The position numbers and the translations under genes were made by a program. A stretch of DNA of 64,000 nucleotides from Spongilla lacustris (Eukaryota > Porifera > Demospongiae > Spongillida > Spongillidae): positions 512,001-576,000 of the forward strand of contig OX442424.1 in NCBI GenBank assembly GCA_949361645.1, in the 5' to 3' direction. Below are positions 11,758 to 22,266 of this stretch, piece by piece. Under the pieces are notes generated by a model. The model saw only the letters and a program-made list of their open reading frames with translations. It was not told the origin of the DNA and made no database searches. Each line of letters begins with the position of its first letter. Position 1 is the first letter of the stretch.

Positions 11758-11815
11758 ATCTACATACCGTAATATATACGGTATATGCGGCAATGTGAAA
11801 ATAAAATAATAGAAA
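11758..11815. promoter_or_regulatory. 58-bp divergent promoter, PIGC / DED-caspase A
   Basis: The two ATGs (11757 minus, 11816 plus) are only 58 bp apart. The interval carries ATATATACGGTATATG, a motif that recurs upstream of GOLGA1 (about 26005) and near the 3' end of the threonine aldolase gene (about 24545). Both 5' UTRs must be very short or overlap. Confidence 0.6.
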
Positions 11816-13730
11816 ATGGACGATGATGATCTAGAGTTCAGGCGGCAGTTGTACAATATATCCACCCGTCTGAGCACTGAAGACGTGAGCAACATTAAAT
11901 TTTATTGCACAGACGATTATTTGTCTCGTCGCCAACTCGATGCGGTGCACTCCGGGTTCCATCTGTTCTGTCTGCTCATTGATAAAGGTGTCGTGTCAAA
12001 GGATGACAGAAGGTTTCTTGAGGAGCTCCTTGATTTGGTTCATAAGAAGAACCTCCTTCAACTGTTATGCCGCAGACCGCTTGAAGAAGGGGGTGCATCT
12101 CCCTTCCAAGGCTGGTCGTTAGCAGACCCAGTCTTTAAACCATTGCTAAAGGAAATAGGCGACTCGCTCCCTCAGAAAGAGCTGAGAGATGTCGTGTACT
12201 TCTTCTCTGGCGGTGCTCTGGCTGTGCGAGACGCAGAGGACATGAAGAGACCAGAGGATGTCTTCCAAAAGCTCAAGGACGGGCGTATCAGTATTCGTGC
12301 CTTGTTGACGGTATTTGAGGCCATTGGTAGGCGAGATCTGTGTGAGAAGGTTCGAAACAAATGCGCGAATATGCAAGCGACTACTGAGGTAGCCACTCCA
12401 GATACGATGCATGCTGACAATCAAGGTAGACAGTTTCTGAAAATTGCTCGTAGTTTGTACGTTGTAGCATCCAATCACTGCCTTACACTTGTCTGCTTTA
12501 CACAATGGTGGCACTCGTCTTGCTGCATGAGAGCCATTTTCCCTATCTCTGTTCCCAAACTGTGTGCATCAGCTTGGACATCATTAAACACAATTATTTT
12601 TTATTCACACAGAGCGTCTTCCAATACAAGAGCAAGAAGGCCAAGAAGAAGGCAGAACTGATGTCTCGCTGGTGTCATGTGACATGCCATCCAGGTCACA
12701 TGATCCAGAAAGAATATATACGTCTAGCTGTGCCCCAGTCTCCATACAATATAGGGACAATGTTAATCATGGCGTCCCTCTTGAGGTAGGAGGCTCTGGA
12801 CCAAGGGAAGCATGTTCACATAATGAGGTCATGAGATTGGAGTGTATGGAGAAGGCCATACAAGAGAAGACGAGAGAAGCTGGCCAAGCCACACATGACC
12901 ACTCCCACCTTGAGCATCTGTATGGAGAAATACAGAAACTTATAATGGAGGTGGCCGCACTGCGGGAAAAGCTGGTGAGATGTGGTGATATAGAATTGTA
13001 CTCAATGAGGTGCTCCCCTCATGGTATTGCCGTTGTCATTGTGAACGAAATTTTTGATTTGAATTGTGGAAATGAGCACTTGAATCAGCGAAGGGGTGCT
13101 GCCGAAGACAGCATAAAGTTCTGTACGCTGTTTAAACATCTCGGGTACACAGTGCAGCCATACAAAAACCTTGACTCATTTCATATGCTTGATGTAGTGC
13201 AGAAAATTGCCCACAGTGATCATAGGGGCTATGACAGTTTTGTCCTATGTGTGTCCAGCCACGGCACAGATACTGCCTTATATGGTTCAGATGGGAAGGA
13301 GGTGAAGAGAAAGGTCCTTTTTGGTGAGGTAAAGAAGTGTGATACCCTTAAAGGGAAACCGAAGATGTTCTTTGTGCAAGCTTGTCGCTCAGTTGGAACA
13401 AACACTCTTGGGTCCCTGGGGGTGACATCAGATGGGCTCCTAGACCCTCACCTAGATGCAGATTGCTTTATTGCCAATGCTGTGACCTCTGAGAATAGTG
13501 CGTATCGTAGCCCTGAGTCAGGGTCATGGTTTGTGAACGCTCTTTGGAAGGTGCTCACCACAAAGAAGGATACATGCACACTCACCTCCATGATGCACCT
13601 TGTGAACAATATGGTGTTGCAGGCAGAGGGGACGACAGGAGATGACCCCGCTGAAGGTAGGTGTACTCAGTGTGCTGAAGTGACCACCACCTGTACCAAG
13701 GACATCATGTTCTGTGACCATGGATATTAA
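11816..13730 (+). CDS. DED-DED-coiled coil-caspase, variant active site QACRS
   Basis: Exons 11816-12425 and 12613-13730 give 575 aa. DED1 is at about residues 5-85 and DED2 at about 105-190 (with a GRRDL motif). A coiled coil lies at about 278-325 and a C14 caspase domain at about 330-570. The catalytic His is in VSSHGTD (about 418) and the Cys in FFVQACRS (about 458). Canonical caspases have QACxG; here the Gly is Ser and the usual acidic residues after it are missing. The small-subunit segment AYRSPESGSWF keeps the S1-pocket Tyr-Arg. The architecture is that of an initiator caspase-8/10. Activity may be altered, so a regulatory caspase homologue is possible (inference). The two-exon layout with a phase-1 intron right after DED2 is shared with caspase B. 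Confidence 0.88.
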
Positions 13731-13971
13731 GGTTCTGTAGTATTAACTGTACTAGTTAATTCTGTATGCGTTTGGATGTACTGATGTCAAAACAATACTG
13801 CTATGAGTGTCTCTCTGCCTTGTGACCAAGTTTGTAGCTAACTGCAAGGAAGTGTGCATTTATGTGACTGTCCATTCTGATATCTTTTTAAAAAGTATCA
13901 CTTATACACACACATACACTCAAATTACTGGTCTAGATGTACAAACATAACATGTATTAAGTATCTACTGT
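13731..13971. other. Convergent 3' intergenic spacer between the two caspase genes
   Basis: 241 bp between the stop codons of caspase A (+) and caspase B (-). It is AT-rich with a short CA run at 13903-13918; no gene or clear poly(A) signal was seen. Confidence 0.6.
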
Positions 13972-15461
13972 TCAAAAACTGCAAACGTTGTCCACTGGGC
14001 TAGCACCGAGGAGTCTGAAGAAGTGCACTTGCTTACGAAGCCTCACCACCATCTCTGTGCACTGCTTGTCGTTGGTATGGGTGTACGCCTTGGACACGCT
14101 GTCATTCACTTTCACCATCATGTCTGTGAGGCTGTGGGTATGTGCATGCTGCGTGAACAGTCTGCATATCTCCGTTACAAACCACGAGCCATGCCTCCTG
14201 CTGCGATAGGCGGCCTTGCCCGGGACTGTGGCATACCCAAAGAAGAAGTCTGCGTCGTTGGGGATTGTGGGGTGCCTGGTTGTGCCGGCAGGGTCTGACT
14301 GAGTGTCTGCATCCAGGGCAATGGCTTTCCCATCGTCCTCACCTCGACAGGCCTGTATGAAGAACATCTTCGGCTTTCCGTTCAGTGAGGGACACACCTT
14401 CATGACCCCCGTGAGGTCTTGAAGGTTCACTGGCAAGCAGTCTGACCCATGGACGTAGCCATCCTCCCCGTGACTCAGAATGAAGCATACAAAGCTGTCA
14501 AACTGGTGATGGTCGTGACTTGCTGTCTTCAGCATTACACTGTGCATCTTTTCCTTCGTAAGGTTTTCATATACATCCACCTTGTAGTGGAGGTACTGAA
14601 AAGCCTTCATAAGGTTAGCTAGGTCCACCTCTGCACCCCCCCGTTCTGGGTGCGAGAGCTGGGCATCTGCCGGGTGTTCGAACGTGTGGTTATTAATAAT
14701 TAAGCACACACCATGGGGGTCTTTGTTCATGGGATAGAGGTCATCTTGGTTGTAGCTGGACATCCCTTCCTGAGGTCTGGGCCATGGCGGGTTATTTGCC
14801 CTCTCCCTTAGAAGGCTTTGCAGCTCTTGGTTCTTTTTCTCAAGGGCCTCCTGGAGCCACGCAACCTCATCCCCTGAAGCCATCCTCTGAGGGTCCAGGT
14901 TGGCCATCTTCTGAGGCCCCAGGTTGTGCTGGTCTCCCAACACATCCAACGATTCCTGAACACAGTTGTAAGGTGTCCTAATCAGAGAGGGGTTGTATGA
15001 GGGCGTGGCATAGAGTCCAGGGGGCGTGGCATAGAGTCCAGGGGGTGGGCCAGAGGGTCCAGGGAAAGGAGCAGAGGGAAGGGCATAGGGACCATGGAGG
15101 CAAGCGTTGTCAGGGATACCAAGAGTGGAAGCAGGGTACCCTCCTGAGTACGCAGGGTGAGGTTGTTCGTAACTACAAGCCGCAGGTGTGAAGCTTGGAC
15201 GACTAGAGGTGGTGGTGCCAGAGTGGAATGGGACATCAGAATAAAATTGGCCGTTACACGCAGGAGGGTAGGAGGATTGTGGACTGAAGGTGGCAGCATT
15301 GGGCAGACCAGCCTCCTCTGGGCGTACATACTGATAGGATGGTAAGGGACCAGGTATGGAACCAGGTACTGATGGTGTGGAACTTGGAGTCCGTTCACAG
15401 CTGGGGGAAGTCCATGGTCTAACTGCAAAAACAACAAATATATATATGGCAGCAGAGGTGG

Positions 15462-15524
<63 letters not shown>

Positions 15525-16111
15525 GATCACTAACCATGGATTGCAGTACAGTCAGGCTGGTTGGTGTTCCGTAGGTAAGCATGTAGAGTTTTGCACATAT
15601 CGGCCCGCCCTATATGTGACAGCTCTTGACAGAGAAGGGTCACCTTTCCTGGCGTTATCAGCAGCCGCTGCGTCATTAGCTGAAACAGCTGTGGCGCTGA
15701 GGAGACAGAGTCCACGTGAATCTGAAGTTGGTCTACAAACACGTACGAAAGTTGCTGAACCTCATCGAAGGTAAGGTTCTGCGCTATTTGTCCCAGACAT
15801 GCCGTAAACAGACGTCCATTCCTCTCGTCCGCAGGAATGGCAGGTGGCTCAGACGGTGCTACTTCTCCCAATTCGTTCGTCAGAGAAGCGAGGCCAACCC
15901 CATTTAATATTTTGACAAGAAAGTCAAGTTTACCATCTGCGATCTCTCCTCGCTCTTCCAAAGCCGTGAACAAATCTAACGCCCCTTTCACTTTCTCCAT
16001 TCTAGCTACAGGGACCACGTCACGACATAGGAATTTCATATCATCCAGTTTCGTTCGCGGCACTTTACCGGCTATATACAAAAGCCGCTTTCTCAACTCC
16101 TGGTGAAGCAT
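13972..16111 (-). CDS. DED-DED-caspase, canonical QACRG (caspase-8-like)
   Basis: Exons 16111-15535 and 15422-13972 give 675 aa. Two DEDs lie at about residues 1-80 and 95-182 (with GRADM). A long Pro/Tyr/Gly-rich low-complexity linker follows (about 193-370, with PPGLYATP repeats). Next come a short coiled coil (about 374-400, WLQEALEKKNQELQSLL) and a caspase domain (about 421-675). Catalytic His is in ILSHGEDGY (about 506) and Cys in FFIQACRGEDDG (about 548); small-subunit AYRSRRHGSWF is intact. It should be a competent initiator caspase recruited through DED filaments (family knowledge). The phase-1 intron is in the same place as in caspase A, supporting common descent. The PYG-rich linker resembles prion-like or ALG-2-type regions. 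Tail-to-tail with caspase A and head-to-head with WDR31. Confidence 0.93.
15463..15522. repeat. (TG)n microsatellite in the caspase B intron
   Basis: TG run interrupted once by GGTG, within the 112-bp intron (15423-15534). It occupies more than half of the intron. Confidence 0.95.
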
Positions 16112-16620
16112 TCTCCTCTGTACTAAACATGAATATTATCTCAGGGAAATTTCCTGCTTATTTACATCAGTAGTTATTAAGGACGTTTGTGGTACATGGT
16201 GACATCATTATAGTTATTTTCACTAATGCTCTATTGTACAATCTCTGGTTGAGCCATAGATATTAAAGTACTTAAATATCTATGGTTGAGCCAACAATAG
16301 AAAATGCACGTGGCATGCGATACTGCCCCAGACTGGAGATATAGTTGCTTCACAACTGTTTAACAGGTACTGGAACAGGGAGGCATTCGTGTCTGGCCTC
16401 TGTGACAGTGTGAGCGTGGTTATTAAAACCCACTTAGTGCGGATACCGTCGGCACCCACCTCAAGGGTCCCGATTATCGACGTTTCCCCATTAAGTCGTA
16501 AATACAACAAAAAGTGCATATCCATATAAAAACGAATTCGGGAGTACGTACCGGATATGTCCGGTCATTTGTATATGTCCTTATCGCATGACGTAATTGG
16601 TTAATGTTAAGAAGTTATTA
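16112..16620. promoter_or_regulatory. Divergent promoter, caspase B / WDR31
   Basis: 509 bp between start codons. It contains a hairpin at 16254-16285 (CCATAGATATT / AATATCTATGG) nested in a wider palindrome flanked by CTATTGT / ACAATAG. TGACGTAATTGG (CRE/PAR-bZIP-like plus inverted CCAAT) sits near 16590, about 30 bp before the WDR31 ATG. The 81-aa minus-strand frame at 16280-16525 has no recognised similarity. Confidence 0.5.
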
Positions 16621-19600
16621 ATGGGAATCGAATCATCGAAAGAGAGGAGTAGGCACAACGCCTCCGTTAACTACGCCGGATCGGAGTCCGACATTCTTGA
16701 AGATGTTCCGTCAATACTAGGGGGATCCATTCATAGCCTCTGCGCAGGACAGCAGTCCATTCTTGTCACAGGCGGTTCGGATCAGGTAACCATAACGACT
16801 GCAAAACATAATTATTAATAAAAGTGTGGTTCATATTTTATCATCGTACGCTCCCAAGGCAGCACCTCATAACCTTCGTTTAACATTGATGGCCCCCCCG
16901 GCCCCCCTCCCCCCCCCCCCCCCCTCGGATGACTGCTTGTTAGATTTATATATTTATAATGTTCCCCCCCCCCCCCTCCCCCCGCCATGACGTGTAAGGT
17001 TGCGGTGGTATACGACTGGTCAAAGCACATCGTGTGTAGTCGACTTGGTGGTCCTCAAAAATGCATCACCAAGGTAGGCTGTTGACAAGGCTATGTTGAG
17101 CGTGTGGCATCTCTTTGTCCTGTTAAGGTCTGCTGCTCGGGGGCGGGGCTGGTTCATGCCAGCTCAAGGGACCACCTCGTGTATGGGTGGAAGTGGGCCA
17201 GGTCAGCTGTTCCACCCTCCCCTTTGAACAACCCGGCAGATCCTAGCTACATTTTGAAGGCACACACACAGGCTGTCACAGGCCTGGCATCCAGCAATGG
17301 TACGTATCACTTCCTATGTATCATGCCTTACGTAATACATGTTATTAATAATGTAGCATGCCTTATGTAATACATGTTATTAATAATGTAGCATGTCTTA
17401 TGTAATACATGTTATTAATAATGTAGCATGCCTTACGTAATACATGTTATTAACAATGTAGCATGTCTTATGTAATACATGTTATTAATAATGTAGCATG
17501 CCTTATGTAATACATGTTATTAATAATGTAGCATGCCTTACGTATACATGTTATTAATAATGTAGCATGCCTTATGTAATACATGTTATTAATAATGTAG
17601 CATGTCTTATGTAATACATGTTATTAATAATGTAGCATGTCTTATGTAATACATGTTATTAATAATGTAGCATGCCTTACGTATACATGTTATTAATAAT
17701 GTAGCATGTCTTATGTAATACATGTTATTAATAATGTAGCATGCCTTACGTATACATGTTATTAATAATGTAGCATGCCTTATGTAATACATGTTATTAA
17801 TAATGTAGCATGCCTTATGTAATACATGTTATTAATAATGTAGCATGCCTTACGTATACATGTTATTATGTATAAGCATGTCGTATGTAGTATAAATATT
17901 TTTAGGACATTTCTATTTTTTTTAAATCAATTAAATCTGTTGACAGTCCACAGCAACTACCTGTGTTCAGGCGGAAGGGATACTGTTCTCTGTCTGTGGG
18001 ACCTACCTACCAAGTGCTGTGTGGCTCGTATGGACATGCCTAGGAACTTGGTACAAGTGTAATCAGTTGCCATGACGAATTTTGCTCCAATTTGATCGTT
18101 TCCTACTTTCACAGGTGACTGACATGTGCTGGCTGGACCCAGAGATGGCTGTCCTCCAGGCTGGGGAGGATCTGACCCTGAAGGTGTGGGACCTCAGAAC
18201 TACATCAGTGGTACAGCAGTTTGCCCCCAAGCTCAACATACTGGTAGGCCTGCTGACCATACGTACATTATACCAACACACACACACACACATGCACACA
18301 CACACACACACATGCACACACACACACACATGTGCACACATGCACACACAAACACATGCACACACATGCACACACATGCACACACACATGCACACACACA
18401 TGCACACACACATGCACACACATGCACACACACAAATGCACACACAAATGTGCACACACATGCACACACACAAATGCACACACATATGCACACACACACG
18501 CACACACACACGCACACACACATTCCTGTGTTCCTTGTCCCCACAGACTTGTTGCACTGTTTCCAGGGACGGTAACTATTTCCTTAGTGGTACTATTGGG
18601 TGTGGCAGAAGCTCGGAACTCACAGTATGTGTCCAGTAGTTAATTTTAATTTATGTTAATATACCAGTGGTTAGTGTTAATACACCACTTTTTAGTGTTG
18701 ATATGGTTAGTTAATATACCAGTGGTTAATGAGGATAGTTAATATATCAGTGGTTAATGAGGATAGCTATGGTTAATGTGGATAGTTAATATACCAGTGG
18801 TTAATGAGGTTAGTTAATATATCAGTGGTTAATGAGGATAGCTATGGTTAATGAGGATAGTTAATATACCAATGTTGGTTAGCATTGCTTTACTCTCCTA
18901 GCTCTGGGACAGGAGGATGGGAAAGGCACTCAGAGAGTTCTATGGGCACAGTGAGGGCGTACAAGGGTGCATCTTCATGGAGACTAGCTCAGGAGCAAGC
19001 ACTGAGGAGCTGTGAGTGTTGAGTGTGGAGGTGTTGGTTATTAAGGTTAAGTTATCCAAACTATAGGATTGCTTCCTGCAGCAATGACCGTACAGTTAGA
19101 ATATGGAACAAAGCTAATGGAGGTGTGGCTTATGGTGTGCATGTCTCCTCCCTCTTCACTGTTTCTATCGACCACACAGCTTGCCTTCACACACACAATG
19201 TTGATGGAGCAGGACCTGTCACTGCCCTAGTCTCCCCTTCACGAGACATGTAAACTGCCACCTCCTCCTCCATCTCCACCACCACCATCCTATCTCCATC
19301 TCTTCCTCCATCCCTACCATCCCCTCCATCCCTACCATCACCTCCATCCCTACCATCACCTCCATCTCCATCTCCACCTCCTCGATCCCCACCACCCCAT
19401 CCCCATCTCCTCCTCCATCCCCATCTCCTCCCTCACATTTTGCTGCCACCTTTGCCCATTCTTATCCTCATTGCCATCTCGATCATTTCTCTTCATCCCC
19501 TTATCCTCCACCCCTCCTCCCTCCTTCCCCTCATCCACCACCCCTCCTCCCTCCTTCCCCTCATCCACCACCCCTCCTCCCTCCTTCCCCTCATCCTCCA

Positions 19601-21056
19601 CCCCTCCTCCCTCCTTCCCCTCATCCACCACCCCTCCTCCCTCCTTCCCCTCATCCTCCACCCCTCCTCCCTCCTTCCCCTCATCCTCCACCCCTCCTCC
19701 CTCTTCCCCTCATCCTCCACCCCTCCTCCCTCCTTCCCCTCATCCTCCACCCCTCCTCCCTCCTTCCCCTCATCCTCCACCCCTCCTCCCTCCTTCCCCT
19801 CATCCTCCACCCCTCCTCCCTCCTTCCCCTCATCCTCCACCCCTCCTCCCTCCTTCCCCTCATCCTCCACCCCTCCTCCCTCCTTCCCCTCATCCTCCAC
19901 CCCTCCTCCCTCCTTCCCCTCATCCTCCACCCCTCCTCCCTCTTCCCCTCATCCTCCACCCCTCCTCCCTCCTTCCCCTCATCCTCCACCCCTCCTCCCT
20001 CCTTCCCCTCATCCACCACCCCTCCTCCCTCCTTCCCCTCATCCTCCACCCCTCCTCCCTCCTTCCCCTCATCCTCCACCTCTCCTCCCTCCTTCCCCTC
20101 ATCCTCCACCCCTCCTCCCTCCTTCCCCTCATCCTCCACCTCTCCTCCCTCCTTCCCCTCATCCTCCACCCCTCCTCCCTCTTCCCCTTATCCTCCACCT
20201 CTCCTCCCTCTTCCCCTTATCCTCCACCTCTCCTCCCTCCTTCCCCTCATCCTCCACCTCTCCTCCCTCCTTCCCCTCATCCTCCACCCCTCCTCCCTCC
20301 TTCCCCTCATCCTCCACCTCTCCTCCCTCCTTCCCCTCATCCTCCACCCCTCCTCCCTCCTTCCCCTCATCCTCCACCTCTCCTCCCTCTTCCCCTTATC
20401 CTCCACCTCTCCTCCCTCCTTCCCCTCATCCTCCACCTCTCCTCCCTCTTCCCCATATCCTCCACCTCTCCTCCCTCTTCCCCTTATCCTCCACCTCTCC
20501 TCCCTCCTTCCCCTCATCCTCCACCTCTCCTCCCTCTTCCCCTTATCCTCCACCTCTCCTCCCTCTTCCCCTTATCCTCCACCTCTCCTCCCTCCTTCCC
20601 CTCATCCTCCACCCCTCCTCCCTCCTTCCCCTCATCCTCCTTCCCCTCATCCTCCACCTCTCCTCCCTCTTCCCCTTATCCTCCACCTCTCCTCCCTCTT
20701 CCCCTCATCCTCTACCCCTCCTCCCTCCTTCCCCTCATCCTCCTTCCCCTCATCCTCCACCTCTCCTCCCTCTTCCCCTTATCCTCCACCTCTCCTCCCT
20801 CCTTCCCCTCATCCTCCACCTCTCCTCCCTCCTTCCCCTCATCCTCTACCCCTCCTCTTACTAGATATCACACCCATCTTACATGTACACTCTCTCTCCC
20901 TCACCCTTCTCTCTCTCTCCTCACCCTTCTCTCTCTCTCCTGTCATGCAGTCTTGCATGCAGTACATTCTACAGGGGAGTCAGTGTGTGGTCTCTGCTAC
21001 TGGCGGAGAGGGAGGGCAAGGAAGTGTGCAGTCTAAGTCTCAGAGCAAGCTACTGA
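16621..21056 (+). CDS. WDR31: WD repeat protein 31
   Basis: Ten exons (16621-16785, 16999-17073, 17128-17299, 17947-18050, 18115-18243, 18547-18624, 18902-19011, 19067-19122, 19180-19249, 20951-21056) give 354 aa against about 367 in humans, with phases consistent. WD-type segments include [71 protein letters not shown] and [16 protein letters not shown]. The ending [15 protein letters not shown] aligns with the human ASFNRGIHLL region. WDR31 is a beta-propeller protein with reported roles around cilia; its biochemical function is unclear. The N terminus MGIESSK has Gly2 and Ser6, a good N-myristoylation context also present in human MGKQQSK. The last intron (19250-20950) is almost entirely a polypyrimidine tandem repeat. 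The acceptor of exon 2 (TGTAAG) is weak. Confidence 0.93.
17310..17868. repeat. 33-35 bp minisatellite in WDR31 intron 3
   Basis: About 16 units of GTAATACATGTTATTAATAA followed by TGTAGCATGCCTTAT, starting within 20 bp of the donor at 17300. AT-rich with internal palindromes (GCATGC, ATTAAT). Confidence 0.95.
18274..18530. repeat. CA/CATGCA-rich repeat in WDR31 intron 5
   Basis: Mixed CACACA, ATGCACACACA and AAATGCACACA units fill the intron between exons ending 18243 and starting 18547. Long Cys/Val and His/Thr frames here are artefacts. Confidence 0.95.
18650..18880. repeat. TTAATGAGGATAG-type tandem repeat, WDR31 intron 6
   Basis: Irregular 24-40 bp units built from GTTAATATACCAGTGGTTAA and GAGGATAG fill most of the intron before the exon 7 acceptor. 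Confidence 0.85.
19257..20875. repeat. 1.6-kb polypyrimidine minisatellite filling WDR31 intron 9
   Basis: About 45 units of 27-30 bp, CCTCCCTCCTTCCCCTCATC plus CTCCACCCCT or CTCCACCTCT. The repeat starts 8 bp after the GTAAAC donor and ends about 75 bp before the acceptor. It is almost pure C/T on the coding strand, so it could form triplex (H-DNA) or stall splicing. The 474-521 aa Ser/Pro frames are artefacts. Confidence 0.95.
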
Positions 21057-21264
21057 GAACAGTTTGGCAAACCGATCACTCTATGCTAACTAATTGTCAA
21101 AAGGATCTCCTCTTCGTTCTTCAATTCTCTCCCCTGGAACCCATCTACTGTCAACGCAAAGCTGCAGCCAGCCTGCAGTAGTTAACGTTTCATTGTTGTG
21201 GGCGGGCACAGGGGATTTGAATATAATACAATGACTTTACTCGTAAAAAAAAAAAAAAGTGGGT

Positions 21265-21474
21265 GGATTACATCACCACGTCACCGCATGACGTCACGCG
21301 CGTCCTAGTTACGTACGACGTCATATGTATGTTGCTATTTATGTATACGACATGCTAAGGTGATATTTATAGCAACATACACAGGATGTGACGTCAGGTG
21401 CAACTAAGGTATGCATACCTCAAATCTGATTGGTGCCGGCGCCCCAACATTCACGCGTAGCGGTGATGTAATCC
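21265..21474. mobile_element. Small foldback (MITE-like) element with CRE-like sites
   Basis: Outer inverted repeats are GGATTACATCACC (21265-21277) and GGTGATGTAATCC (21462-21474). Inner inverted repeats are GTATGTTGCTAT / ATAGCAACATAC. It contains TGACGTCA twice and GACGTCA once. It is noncoding and lies 0.2 kb after the WDR31 stop. Confidence 0.75.
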
Positions 21475-21587
21475 ATACGCTGCCGCATTTACAGGGGGAA
21501 AAAACTTGCAACCGCACCGGGGTCTGGGGGCAGGCTATTAAAACATTAGGGACAGTTTCCGAGAAAATGATACTTCGCATATTATAA

Positions 21588-22266
21588 ATGGCTTCATGCT
21601 GTCCCTAACTCTTCACTGGGCCTAAGAATGGACAATGATACAATTAGAGTGGCAGTTGGTCTCCGCCTTGGAGTAGCTCTGTGCAGGCCACATTCTTGCC
21701 AGCATTGTGGTGCAGCAGCTGACCAGTCTGGTCTTCATGGTCTCAGCTGTCGGTTTAGTACTGGTCGTCACTATTGTCATGCTGCTCTAAATGACATCAT
21801 CCATTGAGCCCTGACCACCTCCCACATCCCATCCAGACTAGAACCCACAGGCCTAGACCGCTCTGATGGGAAACGTCTTGATGGCATCACAATGGTTCCA
21901 TGGAAGAACGGGAACCTTTTGGTTTGGGATGCCACCTGTTCTGACACCTATGCTCCATCTCACCTGGCACAGTCCACTATGGCAGCAGGTGCTGTCACCA
22001 GTCAGGCAGAGGACCGGAAAAAGGTCAAATACTCATACCTGGAGGGACACCCAGGCATATGTTTCACCCCTATTGCCTATGAAACATCAGGAGTAGTTGG
22101 CCCTCTTTCCCTGATCTTCCTGAAGGAGCTAGGTCACAGGCTCTCAGCCAAAACTGGTGACACAAAAAGTTACAGCTACCTGCTCCAACGTCTTTCAGTG
22201 GCTGTACAAAGGGGCAATGCTGCCTCCATAATAGGGCGGAAGACTTATTTCTCCTTCCAGTTCTGA
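21588..22266 (+). pseudogene. Decayed retroelement reverse-transcriptase C-terminal fragment
   Basis: Translation gives a recognisable C-terminal region of RT-like proteins common in sponge and cnidarian genomes. Seen are GLRMDNDTIRVAVGLRLG, a Cys/His cluster (CRPHSCQHCG, HGLSC), TGLDRSDGKRLDG, a WDATC segment and RLSVAVQRGNAASI. It is broken by an in-frame TGA near 21807, at a place where the family probably has Arg (CGA to TGA). There is no upstream polymerase core, so this is a 5'-truncated dead copy. Family assignment is from memory; the exact retroelement class is not determined. Confidence 0.7.

Noticed and set aside
19440..21036. Ser/Pro-rich frames of 474 and 521 aa, and Glu/Gly-rich antisense frames
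   Set aside because: Polypyrimidine satellite inside WDR31 intron 9; flanking exons 9 and 10 splice across it with matching phase.
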